From Acidobacteriota bacterium (GTDB taxonomy: Bacteria; Acidobacteriota; Thermoanaerobaculia; Multivoradales; J023), in the NCBI GenBank assembly GCA_029263315.1, contig JAJCXR010000053.1, forward strand, positions 62,001 through 126,000: a DNA stretch of 64,000 nucleotides. The letters are read 5' to 3'. Shown piece by piece: positions 9,888 to 19,210 of the stretch. The notes beneath the pieces are model-generated. The model was not told where the DNA came from and did not search any database. It was given only the letters and a program-made list of their open reading frames with translations. The position numbers and the translations under genes were made by a program. Position 1 is the first letter of the stretch, and each line of letters opens with the position of its first letter.

Positions 9888-12800
9888 ATGCCCACGTGTT
9901 CCCATTGCTCCACACCATGCCTCGACGGCACAACACTCTGTACGACCTGCAGCACGGCTCTGGAGCTTGCACGCGCCTCCCCACCTTTGGCCACCCCAGC
10001 TCCGGGCGGGTTGCAAGAGACTTCACCGGACACCGAAGGCCTGCATCGGCCCACCAACCCGTCTGAAGAGCCACGCTTCGAGCCGGGCACGATTCTCGCT
10101 GACCGCTACCGTATAGCCAACGTTCTCGGACGCGGAGGCATGGGCGAGGTTTATCGCGCCGACGACCTCGAGCTTGGCGATGTCGTGGCGCTGAAATTCC
10201 TGCCTGGCGAGCTCGAGCATGACAGGCGTCGCCTCGCCATGCTGCTCTCCGAGACGCGGATCGCTCGCACTGTGTCCCACCAGCACGTGTGCCGTGTGCA
10301 CGACCTCGGTATCCATCGAGGCGAGCACGCTGGCGAGCTGCACTTCGTGTCCATGGAGTACATCGACGGAGAAGATCTCGCTTCGCTGCTGCGACGCATC
10401 GGGCGACTGCCGAGGGACAAGGCCCTCGAAGTCTCTCGCCAACTCTGCGCCGGCCTGGCAGCGGTTCATGCTTGCGGTCTTCTGCATCGCGACATCAAAC
10501 CGAGCAACGTCATGCTCGATGGTCAAGGGCAGGTTCGGCTGACGGATTTTGGCCTGGCGATCGTTGATTCCGAGGCGGCCGGGCTGGGGGGGACGCCGGC
10601 CTACATGGCGCCCGAGCAACACACGAAGCAGGGAACGACGGTGCGCAGCGATGTCTATTCCCTCGGCCTGGTGCTCTACGAGATCTTCACCGGCGAGCGG
10701 GCCTTCACCGCCAAGTCCCCCCGGGAGTACGCCTGGCGCCATCTCCAGTACCAGCCCGAAACGCCGTCCAGCCACGTGGAGGATCTCCATCCTGGGATCG
10801 AGCGGGTCATCCTCGCCTGCCTCGAGAAGGTTCCTGAGCACCGCATGGCATCGGCAGAGGCGGTCGCCGAAGCCCTGGCCCAAGACGACGATGAGGGATC
10901 GGGAACCGTCGATCACTCGATCGGGCAAGGAGACGTGCTGCGTGCCTTGCTGCTCTGCGATCTGGTGGGAAGCACCGCCTTGGTCGAGAGGCTAGGCGAT
11001 CAGCGGGCGGCCGAGCTCGGGGCCCGGCACGACCGACTGGCTCGGGATCTGCTGCTACGCCACCTGGGTCGCGAGATCGACAAGACCGACGGCTTTCTGC
11101 TGCTCTTCGAGCGTCCGATCCAGGCGTTGCGTTTCGCCCTCGACTATCACGAAGCGCTCGAGCGGCTCTCTCTCGAAGAAGGCTGCGAGCTCGAATCTCG
11201 GGTCGGCATTCATTTCGGCGGAGTGTGGCTGCGGGAGAATCTGCCGGCCGACGTGCGCCGCGGTGCCAAACCGATCGAAGTCGAAGGGCTGGCCAAGGCG
11301 GTGGCGGCACGCCTGATGTCGCTCGCCGAGGGCAGGCAGACACTGCTCAGCCAAGGGGCCTTCGACTTGGCCCGACGGGCGGCGGTTGGATTGGAGGAGG
11401 CAAAAGATCTGCGCTGGCTCGATCACGGGGCGTGGCGTCTTCACGGAGTCGCCGATCCTGTCGACATCTATGAAGTAGGACGCGAGGGGCAAGCGCCGCT
11501 CGAAGCACCCTCCGAGTCAGAAAAGGTGCGCCGACTGCTGATGCAGCCGCGAGTTGCGGGCTGGCGTCCAGCGCCGGGTCTCAGCGTGCCGGGGCGGCCC
11601 TACTGGCAGGTGAAGGAGAGGTTGGGAGTGGGAGGTTTTGGCGAGGCCTGGTTGGTCCAGCATGACAAGACCGGCGAGCCGCGATGCTTCAAATTCTGTT
11701 TCGACGCCGAGCGCTTGCGGGGTCTGCAACGGGAGATCACCCTTTTCCGACTGCTGAAAGAAGAGCTCGGTGAGCGCCAAGACATCAACCGTCTTCTCGA
11801 CTGGAATCTCGACGAGGCGCCGTACTTCATCGAGTCGGAATATACCAGCGCCGGTGACCTGGTGCGGTGGGCCGAGAGTGAAGGTGGCCTGGCCCGGGTG
11901 CCTCTGGCAACGCGTCTGGAGATCGTGGCGCAGGTGGCGACTGCCCTGGCTGCGGCCCATTCGGTCGGGGTGCTGCACAAGGACGTCAAACCCTCGAACA
12001 TTCTGATCCATAAGACCTCCGATGGGCGCCTTCAGGCACAGCTGGCAGACTTTGGCGTCGGACAGGCGACGGAGCAGGAGCGCCTCGCCGCGGCCGGCAT
12101 CACGGTGTTGGGTCTGAGCCGTCGCAACCAAGGCGACACCTCGTCGAGCCAGACCGGTACCCAGCTCTACATGGCCCCGGAGTTGCTTGAGGGTCATGCA
12201 CCGACGCTTCAGGCCGATATCTATGCGCTTGGGGTATTGCTTTACCAGATCGTCGTGGGGGACTTCGGACGCGCCCTGGCTCAGGGTTGGAAACGAGAGT
12301 TCGAGGACGAGCTACTGACGGGCGACATCGCTTCGTTCGTCGACGGCTCCCCCGAGCGGCGGCCCTCGAGCGCCCAAGAGGTGGCGCAACGTCTGCGAGG
12401 GCTCGAAGAACGGCGGCAGGAGCACCAGGCCGCCGAAGCCAGCCGGCGAGCCCACGAGACCTCCCGCCGCAGGCGTACGGTCTACAAGACGGTGGCCGCC
12501 ACTGCCCTGGTGGCGCTGGTGGCAGTGTCGGTGTTGGCGATTTGGGCCCTGCGGGCCGGTCGCGAGGAGCGCCGAGCCCGAGAGACCACGGAGAGGGTGC
12601 TGGACTTCATGATCAGCGTCTTTGAGATCACCGATCCCTACAGTGAGGGGGACCCCGGAGAGAAGCGTGGGCAGAACATCACGGCCCGCGAGATTCTCGA
12701 TCGAGGGGCTGAGCGCATCGACGTCGAGCTCACCGACGAGCCTCTGGTGCAAGCCCGATTGATGGATGCCTACGGCAGCATCTACCGCTCCTTGGGGCTT

Positions 12801-14843
12801 TATGAAAGGGCCCAATCGCTGTACGAGCGAGCCCTCGCCTTGAGGCGGGACTGGCTTGGAGCGGAGCACCCCGACACCCTGCTGACCATGAAGGGTCTAG
12901 CCAAAGTTCTTCATGCGAGGGGTGAATATGCCCAAAGCAAGAAACTCTTGGAGCAGACGTTGCAAGTCAGCAAGCGGGTGCTCGGCGCCGAACATCCCGA
13001 CACGCTCAAGACGATGAAAGGACTGGCGAGCAGCCTCTCGACCCTGGGTGAGCATGCAGAGGCCAAGGGGTTCAAAGAACAAGTCTTAGAGATTCAAAAC
13101 AAAGTACTCGGCGCCGAGCATCCCGACACGCTCAAGACGATGGGAGAGCTGGCGACCTACCCCATGGTTCTGAGCAATTTTGCAGCGGCCAAGCGACTCC
13201 TAGAACCCGTCTTGGAGGTTCAAACCCAGGTACTCGGCGCCGAACATCTTGACACGCTCATGACGATGGAAGGCCTAGCGATCAGCCTCTCGATGCTGGA
13301 TGAGCATGCAGAGGCCAAGCGGCTTCTAGGAAAGGTAGTGGAGATTCAGACCCGCGTGCTCGGAGCCGAACATCCAAACACTCTCAGGATGATGTACAGC
13401 CTGACGATCAGCCTCTCGATGCTTGGGGAATATGCAGAATCCAAGCGCCTTCACGAAGAGATCCTGGAGATCCAAACCCGCGTGCTCGGAGCTAGACATC
13501 CCGACACGCTCATGACGCTAAGCAGTCTGGCGAACAGCCTCTCGATGCTGGGTGAGTATGCAGAATCCAAGCGCCTCCGCGAAGAGATCCTGGAGATTCA
13601 AACCCGCGTGCTCGGCGCTGAACATCCCCACTCGCTCATGACGCTAAGCAGCCTGGCGAACAGCCTCTCAAGGCTGGGTGAGATTACAGAAGCTAAGCGC
13701 CTCCGAGAAGAGATCCTGGAGATTCAGACCCGAGTGCTCGGCGCTGAACATCCCCACTCGCTCTGGACGATGAACGATCTGGCAGGCAGCCTCTCGGGGC
13801 TGGGTGAGATTACAGAAGCTAAGCGCCTCCGCGAAGAGATCCTGGAGATTCAAACCCGCGTGCTCGGCGCTGAACATCCCGACACGCTCAGGACGCTAAG
13901 CAGTCTGGCGAGCAGCCTCTCGGACCTCGGCGAGTATGCAGAAGCCAAGCGCCTCCGAGAAGGAATCCTGGAGATTCAGACCCGAGTGCTCGGCGCTGAA
14001 CATCCCGACACGCTCAGGACACTAAGCAGTCTGGCGAGCAGCCGCTCGGACCTCGGCGAGTATGCAGAAGCCAAGCAGCTCCGCGAAGAGATCCTGGAGA
14101 TTCAGACCCGCGTGCTCGGCCCTGAACATCGCAACACGCTCTCGACGATAGGCCGTCTGGCGAGCAGCCTCTCGGACCTCGGCGAGTACTCGCAAGCCCT
14201 TGAATTATTTGAGGAGTGTTTGAAGCTCAAGAAACGCGTCTACGGTGTCGATCACCCCTCGACGCTCTATTCGATGAATGCCATGGCGATGACTCTCAGC
14301 CGACAGGGCAAGCTTGATGAAGCCGAAGAGCTTCAACAAGAAGTACTGGCAACCGCTACAAAGACCGTCGGAAATAAGCATCGGCTCTCCTTGAGCTCCA
14401 TGAAAAACCTGGGGGAAATCGTCTCGCTGCGCGGTGATTGGAGTCGAGCGAGGCGGCTTCAGGAAGAGACCCTCGAAGCCTATGAACGGGTCTATACACC
14501 TGACCATCAAATCACCCTAGAGGTGAAGATCGAGCTCACAGGGACGCTGTGGAAGCTGGGCGAGCTCGAAAGGGCGAAAGAGCTCGCCCAGGCAGCTGTC
14601 GAGAGGCTAGAGGCGAAGCTGGGATCCCGGCACGTCCTGACAAACCGGGCTGGCAAGAGATTGCTCGAGATCGCCATGCACGAGAACGACTCCGAGGCTG
14701 CCCTCCTTTGGACCGAGAAGCTACGCTGGCTCTCCGAGACCGACGAGCAGGACATCGACTCCGCCAAGCAACGAGAGATCCGCCGCTATGTGCTCGAGGT
14801 TTTACCTGAGCTGAAAGTTGCCTCTGATGATCACCAGAATTGA
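9888..14843 (+). CDS. Giant multidomain signalling protein: zinc ribbon, Ser/Thr kinase, class III adenylate/guanylate cyclase-like domain, second kinase-like domain, TM, about 15 TPR units
   Basis: Cys pairs CSHC/CTTC at N-terminus; kinase 1 GRGGMGEVY/HRDIKPSN/TDFGLA; cyclase 'LLLCDLVGSTALVERLGD...KTDGFLLLF...RVGIHFGGV...VAARLMSLA'; kinase 2 GVGGFGEAW/HKDVKPSN/ADFGVG; TM 'VAATALVALVAVSVLAIWAL'; 42-aa repeats with 'LGAEHPDTL'. Confidence 0.9.
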   Translation: MPTCSHCSTPCLDGTTLCTTCSTALELARASPPLATPAPGGLQETSPDTEGLHRPTNPSEEPRFEPGTILADRYRIANVLGRGGMGEVYRADDLELGDVVALKFLPGELEHDRRRLAMLLSETRIARTVSHQHVCRVHDLGIHRGEHAGELHFVSMEYIDGEDLASLLRRIGRLPRDKALEVSRQLCAGLAAVHACGLLHRDIKPSNVMLDGQGQVRLTDFGLAIVDSEAAGLGGTPAYMAPEQHTKQGTTVRSDVYSLGLVLYEIFTGERAFTAKSPREYAWRHLQYQPETPSSHVEDLHPGIERVILACLEKVPEHRMASAEAVAEALAQDDDEGSGTVDHSIGQGDVLRALLLCDLVGSTALVERLGDQRAAELGARHDRLARDLLLRHLGREIDKTDGFLLLFERPIQALRFALDYHEALERLSLEEGCELESRVGIHFGGVWLRENLPADVRRGAKPIEVEGLAKAVAARLMSLAEGRQTLLSQGAFDLARRAAVGLEEAKDLRWLDHGAWRLHGVADPVDIYEVGREGQAPLEAPSESEKVRRLLMQPRVAGWRPAPGLSVPGRPYWQVKERLGVGGFGEAWLVQHDKTGEPRCFKFCFDAERLRGLQREITLFRLLKEELGERQDINRLLDWNLDEAPYFIESEYTSAGDLVRWAESEGGLARVPLATRLEIVAQVATALAAAHSVGVLHKDVKPSNILIHKTSDGRLQAQLADFGVGQATEQERLAAAGITVLGLSRRNQGDTSSSQTGTQLYMAPELLEGHAPTLQADIYALGVLLYQIVVGDFGRALAQGWKREFEDELLTGDIASFVDGSPERRPSSAQEVAQRLRGLEERRQEHQAAEASRRAHETSRRRRTVYKTVAATALVALVAVSVLAIWALRAGREERRARETTERVLDFMISVFEITDPYSEGDPGEKRGQNITAREILDRGAERIDVELTDEPLVQARLMDAYGSIYRSLGLYERAQSLYERALALRRDWLGAEHPDTLLTMKGLAKVLHARGEYAQSKKLLEQTLQVSKRVLGAEHPDTLKTMKGLASSLSTLGEHAEAKGFKEQVLEIQNKVLGAEHPDTLKTMGELATYPMVLSNFAAAKRLLEPVLEVQTQVLGAEHLDTLMTMEGLAISLSMLDEHAEAKRLLGKVVEIQTRVLGAEHPNTLRMMYSLTISLSMLGEYAESKRLHEEILEIQTRVLGARHPDTLMTLSSLANSLSMLGEYAESKRLREEILEIQTRVLGAEHPHSLMTLSSLANSLSRLGEITEAKRLREEILEIQTRVLGAEHPHSLWTMNDLAGSLSGLGEITEAKRLREEILEIQTRVLGAEHPDTLRTLSSLASSLSDLGEYAEAKRLREGILEIQTRVLGAEHPDTLRTLSSLASSRSDLGEYAEAKQLREEILEIQTRVLGPEHRNTLSTIGRLASSLSDLGEYSQALELFEECLKLKKRVYGVDHPSTLYSMNAMAMTLSRQGKLDEAEELQQEVLATATKTVGNKHRLSLSSMKNLGEIVSLRGDWSRARRLQEETLEAYERVYTPDHQITLEVKIELTGTLWKLGELERAKELAQAAVERLEAKLGSRHVLTNRAGKRLLEIAMHENDSEAALLWTEKLRWLSETDEQDIDSAKQREIRRYVLEVLPELKVASDDHQN
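12760..14640 (+). repeat. Array of 126-bp (42-aa) tandem repeats encoding kinesin-light-chain-like TPRs; central units nearly identical
   Basis: 'LGAEHPDTL' recurs every 42 aa; DNA core 'gaagagatcctggagattcaracccgcgtgctcggcgctgaacatcccgacacgctc' recurs with 126-bp spacing, best conserved about 13440-14130. Confidence 0.95.
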
Positions 14844-15128
14844 GAGGGGACATCGGTAGCCGGTTCGTCATCCAACGTAACCCCCGAAGAACCTTCCCCA
14901 GCACCGTCCCCGATATCTCCGGATACGACCAAGCTGGATGCCATCCAAGACGCTCAGTGTTCCTCCGTTGACAAGCCAGCGACCCATTCGATCTAGGGGG
15001 AAGTTATAGCAACAGCCTTGATCGTGCCCGAGGGCGTACAATAGGGTGAAACCTTGCAACTACCAACGGCAGCACCCCAAAACGCTGAGAAGCCCAAGAT
15101 GCCGCCCCAAGCCACAGGAGATCCGCAA

Positions 15129-15494
15129 ATGAGCAAGATCAACGACACCCCAACCGAATCCGGCGCTGAAGACAAAAGAACTCTGGGTCAGCGTCTCGAT
15201 GCCCGGCTGGCGGAGATCGACAGCGGAATCCAAGCCCTCGAAGAACGGGGCAAGAAGCTCAAAGAAGGCGCCTCCGAGAGCGCCCGCGAGCATCTCGCCA
15301 GCCTGCAAGAGAGCCGCAAGGCCCTGGTGGCCCGCATGGGCGAGCTGAAGGGCAGCGGCTCCGAAGCCCTGGCGGATCTCAAGGAAGGTGTCGACAGCTC
15401 CTGGGACGAGATTCGCAAGGGAGCTCGGGAGCTGTCGGCCGGTGTGTCCAAGGCCCTGAGTCGTTTCCGCGACGACGACGAGGACAAAGCCTGA
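15129..15494 (+). CDS. Small coiled-coil hypothetical protein
   Basis: 'MSKINDTPTESGAEDKRTLGQRLDARLAEIDSGIQALEERGKKLKEGASESAREHLASLQESRKALVARM', charged helical heptads; CAGGAG RBS upstream of ATG at 15129. Confidence 0.65.
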   Translation: MSKINDTPTESGAEDKRTLGQRLDARLAEIDSGIQALEERGKKLKEGASESAREHLASLQESRKALVARMGELKGSGSEALADLKEGVDSSWDEIRKGARELSAGVSKALSRFRDDDEDKA

Positions 15495-15532
15495 GGCGAG
15501 CTCGCCTTGGCTGCGGTCAACCGCGATCGATC

Positions 15533-17797
15533 TCAGGATCGACGGGACGGCGAGGTGAGTGAGGTCCGCTCGACGACAACCGTGCCGTTGGCGGCCACCG
15601 TCGCCGTCCACTGCGGCTCCACCACCAAGGTGGCGTAATCGTCGAGCAAAAGGGAGGGGCCGGACCAGTGGTCCCCCGTCTGGAGATCCTCGCTGAGGAG
15701 GATCGGCACCTCCTGCCACTGGCCTTGGAAGTATCCCTTGCCCTGCTCCTTCACCGGAGCCGGGCGTTTGGCCTCGGGCCAGGCACAGGTCTGGATTTCC
15801 CCTGGCGGCGACGAAGCCACAACCCGCAGGGACTCCACTTCGACGGCGCGCCCTTCCGGCTCATAGCCAAAGAGCCGGCGGTAGCGATCCCTGAAACGGC
15901 TCTCCAGCTGCTCGGCGGAGGGTGTCGAGAAGGGCGGCCGCAGCGGGATCTCGAGGCTGGATTCCTGGCCAGCAAAACGTAAAAAAAGTAGACATCGACG
16001 GGTTTCGATGTGCTCCTCACCCACCCCCTGCTGCGCCACCTCGTCCGCCGCCCGACGCCGAAGCCGTTCGAGCACCTCGGGCAGCGATGCGATGGCCTCG
16101 GCGAGGGGCGCCAGGATCTGTTGTTGGGCGAAGCGCTCGATCACCGCCGCCCCTAACCCGACGGCGCTGAGCAACCCGGCGTGGCGGGGCAAGAGGAGGC
16201 GATCGATGGCCAACAGCTCGGCGACGGCACAGGCGTGCAGACCGCCGGCGCCGCCGAAGGCAAGGAGAGCGTAGTCGCGGGGATCGTAGCCTTGGCGCAC
16301 CGAAATGCGCCGCACCGCATCGGCCATGCGCTCGTTGGCGATGGTCAGGAAACCCTGCAGAAAAGAGTCCCTGTCGAGTCGTAGCCGGTCGCCGCTGGCG
16401 AGGGGTTGCAGCACCTTTGCCAAGGCCTGCTCGGCGGCCGGCGGATGGATGGGCAGAGCAAATCGGTGTGCCGCCAGACGCCCCAACAATAAGTGGACAT
16501 CGGTGAGGGTCAAGGGCCCGCCGGCACCGTAACAGGCCGGTCCGGGACGGGCACCGGCGCTCTCGGGCCCAACTTTGGCCTGCCCACCGTCAAGCCAACA
16601 GAGGGAGCCACCGCCCGCCGCCACCGTCTCGATGGCCAGGGCGGGCGCCGCCACCTGGGCGTCCCCCACCCGGTGCTCGAAGACATAGGAGAGCTGCCTC
16701 CCGAGGCGGCTGACGTCGGTGCTGGTGCCCCCCATGTCGAAGGCGATGAGCCGTTCCAAGCCCAGGGTCTTGGCGCTCTGCGACGCCCCCACCACGCCAC
16801 CGGCCGGGCCTGACAACAGGCTGTCCTTGGCGTGGTAGGCACGGCTCTCCATCAGCCCACCGGCGCTGCTCATCACCAACAGACGGCTGGTCTCCCCCAA
16901 GGCCGTGTCGACCCGCTGCAAGTAGCTTCCGATGACCGGTGCCAGGTACGCGTCCACCACCGCCGTCTGGGCCCGCGGTAAGATCTTGATGAGCGGTGCC
17001 AGAGCCGCCGAGGAGGTGACGTAGCGCCAACCGCGTCGCCGCAAAGCCTGGGCCAGCTGCTCCTCATGCCGGGGGTTGCGGTAGCTGTGCAGCAAAGCGA
17101 TGGCGGCCGATTCGAAACCCGCCGCCTCGAGCTCGTCCAGGGTCGAGGCAAGACTCTCCAGGCGCAGCGGCCGGAGGACGCCTCCCTCCGCATCGAGGCG
17201 CTCGTCCACCGCCACGACCCGCTCGTAGAGGGGCGCCGGACGCCGGATCTCCAAGGCGAAAAGGTCCGGCCGGGCTTGATCGCCGATGACCAGCAGATCG
17301 CTGAATCCCAAGGTCGTGAACAGCACCGTGCGGGCCCCTCGACGCTCCAGCAGGGCGTTGGTGCCACGGGTAGTGGCGAGGCGCATTTCCATCGGCGGCA
17401 GCGCCTGGTGCGCCGGGCAGGCGGTCACCAACCTGGCCGCCAAAATGGGGGCCTCGTCGTCAAATCGCAGCTCCACCGCTGCGTCCAACGGAGCGCCCAA
17501 GGGGGCGTCGAGGCGAAACAGATCGGCCTCCGGTTGCTCGACGACGCGCACCGCCGATGTCGCATCCCCAGCCACCGGCAGCAGCACCGCCCCGACGGCG
17601 AAGCCGGGCACCAGGGGGCTGGCAAAGGCAAGACGCAACGCCTCGCTGCCATCATCCTGCCGGCGGGCCGTTACACGGCCCCGCAGGGCGCTGCTGCTGA
17701 GCACTTTGACCCGGTGTGAGCGTCCCTGGGGATCGAAGGCCAGGCAGTCGGTGAAGGTACCCCCGGTATCGATCCATAGCTTCCAAGAGGAGGCCAG
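15533..17797 (-). CDS. Hydantoinase A / N-methylhydantoinase A family protein; ORF track start 17704 is too short
   Basis: 'LIAFDMGGTSTDVSR', 'LLSGPAGGVVGASQSA', 'GGAGGLHACAVAELL' typical of HyuA; in-frame sequence upstream of 17704 encodes 'LASSWKLWIDTGGTFTDCLAFDPQGRSHRVK' with the family N-terminal phosphate motif. Confidence 0.88.
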   Translation of the reverse strand: MASSWKLWIDTGGTFTDCLAFDPQGRSHRVKVLSSSALRGRVTARRQDDGSEALRLAFASPLVPGFAVGAVLLPVAGDATSAVRVVEQPEADLFRLDAPLGAPLDAAVELRFDDEAPILAARLVTACPAHQALPPMEMRLATTRGTNALLERRGARTVLFTTLGFSDLLVIGDQARPDLFALEIRRPAPLYERVVAVDERLDAEGGVLRPLRLESLASTLDELEAAGFESAAIALLHSYRNPRHEEQLAQALRRRGWRYVTSSAALAPLIKILPRAQTAVVDAYLAPVIGSYLQRVDTALGETSRLLVMSSAGGLMESRAYHAKDSLLSGPAGGVVGASQSAKTLGLERLIAFDMGGTSTDVSRLGRQLSYVFEHRVGDAQVAAPALAIETVAAGGGSLCWLDGGQAKVGPESAGARPGPACYGAGGPLTLTDVHLLLGRLAAHRFALPIHPPAAEQALAKVLQPLASGDRLRLDRDSFLQGFLTIANERMADAVRRISVRQGYDPRDYALLAFGGAGGLHACAVAELLAIDRLLLPRHAGLLSAVGLGAAVIERFAQQQILAPLAEAIASLPEVLERLRRRAADEVAQQGVGEEHIETRRCLLFLRFAGQESSLEIPLRPPFSTPSAEQLESRFRDRYRRLFGYEPEGRAVEVESLRVVASSPPGEIQTCAWPEAKRPAPVKEQGKGYFQGQWQEVPILLSEDLQTGDHWSGPSLLLDDYATLVVEPQWTATVAANGTVVVERTSLTSPSRRS

Positions 17798-17828
17798 GGT
17801 CGCCCTTGATCTTTGCGGCGCCCTTGCG

Positions 17829-17882
17829 CTCTGCGTCGATCCTGGGCTTTGCGTCGATCCTGGGCTTTGCGTCGACCCTGGG
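17829..17882. repeat. Three 18-bp tandem repeats (CTTTGCGTCGATCCTGGG) upstream of hydantoinase A
   Basis: Units at 17829-17846, 17847-17864 and 17865-17882 differ by 1-2 substitutions. Confidence 0.9.
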
Positions 17883-17919
17883 CTACCGACCGTCCCTCGA
17901 CCGTCCGCCGCCGTGCCGC

Positions 17920-19068
17920 TCAGCTGTCCGCCCCCAGCAGATCCTGCAACCTCTGGGTCCGGCCCTCGTCGGCATCGAGGGCCAGGGCCTTGCGCAGCAT
18001 CTTGCGGGCCAACCGCAAATTGCCAAGCTCAAATGCCACCTGGCCGAGGGCGGCGTGGGCTGCGGCGTTTTCAGGACTGAGCTGGGTCGCCCGGCGATAG
18101 AAACGTCTGGCCTCCTCCAGCTTGCCATAGGAATGGCTCAGATCCCCCAAGCTCATGTAGGTGAACGGATTGCGATTCGGTGACTTGCGCAGCACCCGCT
18201 CGAAAGCGGCGGCTTCTTCCTCGCGCCCCTGCCAATGCAGCAAGGACGACATGTTTTGATAGGCCGACATGGCACGGGGGTCGACCTCCATGGCCGTGGT
18301 GTAGGCCAGCTCCGCATGTTGCGTTTCGCCGCGGCGACGCAGCACGACGCCGAGGTTGACCCAGGCATTGGCCAAGGTGGGGTCCAATTGCACCGCCAGG
18401 CGGAGCCATTGTAAGGCTGCCTCTTCGTGCCCCTTCTGGAGCTCCTCGGCCCCTCGGTTGGAGTGGAACATGGCCAAGGCGGTGAGATCGGAGATGCGGC
18501 GCACCGAGGCCTGCTCCTGCATGCCATGCTCGGAGAAGTCATACATTCTGATTTCGAAATCCACCTCGATACCCACCGCAATGTGGTCGGAGATGACCAC
18601 CAAATCGCCTTCCTTGCGGTAGGTCTCGATATCTTCAACCGCCAAGAAAAAGATCGGGACATCCACCTCCCGCGCCATGCCGACGAAGAGATTGGTGAAG
18701 GCCAAACAGTTGGCTTGCCGGGTGGCGAACACCTCTTCCGCTGTGCCGGTATAACCCCAGGTGTACTCCAGGGGACGCTCTTCCCCGAGCAACAGGCGCT
18801 GCCGCAGATTTTCGATGCGCTGCTCGGCGGACAGCTCCGCCGGGGCCACCTGGTGAGCCCAGGCCTTCATCTCAGGGCTGAGCCGATAGGGAATCACCGC
18901 CTGCCCGAGGAGACCACGACGTTGCAGGATACGCTCCAGCTCCGGGGGATCGATCACGCCGTTGGGGGACGACGCAGCGCAGGCCAAGCACCACCAAGCC
19001 ACCGCGACCAGAGCCAGTCGCCACCATCTCACGGCCGCCGCCTCACCGCACAATTTCATCCACCGCAT
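17920..19068 (-). CDS. Transglutaminase-like domain plus TPR, predicted lipoprotein
   Basis: N-terminal hydrophobic segment with 'WWCLACAASS' lipobox-like; 'TRQANCLAFTNLFVGMARE' (Cys) and 'VISDHIAVGIEV' (His); C-terminal TPRs. Confidence 0.75.
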   Translation of the reverse strand: MRWMKLCGEAAAVRWWRLALVAVAWWCLACAASSPNGVIDPPELERILQRRGLLGQAVIPYRLSPEMKAWAHQVAPAELSAEQRIENLRQRLLLGEERPLEYTWGYTGTAEEVFATRQANCLAFTNLFVGMAREVDVPIFFLAVEDIETYRKEGDLVVISDHIAVGIEVDFEIRMYDFSEHGMQEQASVRRISDLTALAMFHSNRGAEELQKGHEEAALQWLRLAVQLDPTLANAWVNLGVVLRRRGETQHAELAYTTAMEVDPRAMSAYQNMSSLLHWQGREEEAAAFERVLRKSPNRNPFTYMSLGDLSHSYGKLEEARRFYRRATQLSPENAAAHAALGQVAFELGNLRLARKMLRKALALDADEGRTQRLQDLLGADS

Positions 19069-19210
19069 CGTAGGGGGTCATTTGCTCTCCAGGCCGAGGG
19101 GCTCGGCGTCATTGTGCGGCGATCGGGGCTGGGTCCCTCGGTCGCCGGATCAGCCTATGATAGCGCCTTGTGCTGGAATCTCTGCCTCGCAGCTGCAAGG
19201 CATTCCGGCC

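Noticed and set aside
12760-14640. Regular DNA repeats considered as CRISPR
   Set aside because: Period 126 bp, fully in frame and encoding 42-aa TPR units with no spacers
15976-15988. T-rich homopolymer (minus-strand CTTTTTTTA) in hydantoinase A considered as programmed frameshift site
   Set aside because: Reading frame continues intact with family-like sequence on both sides; no evidence of an alternative product
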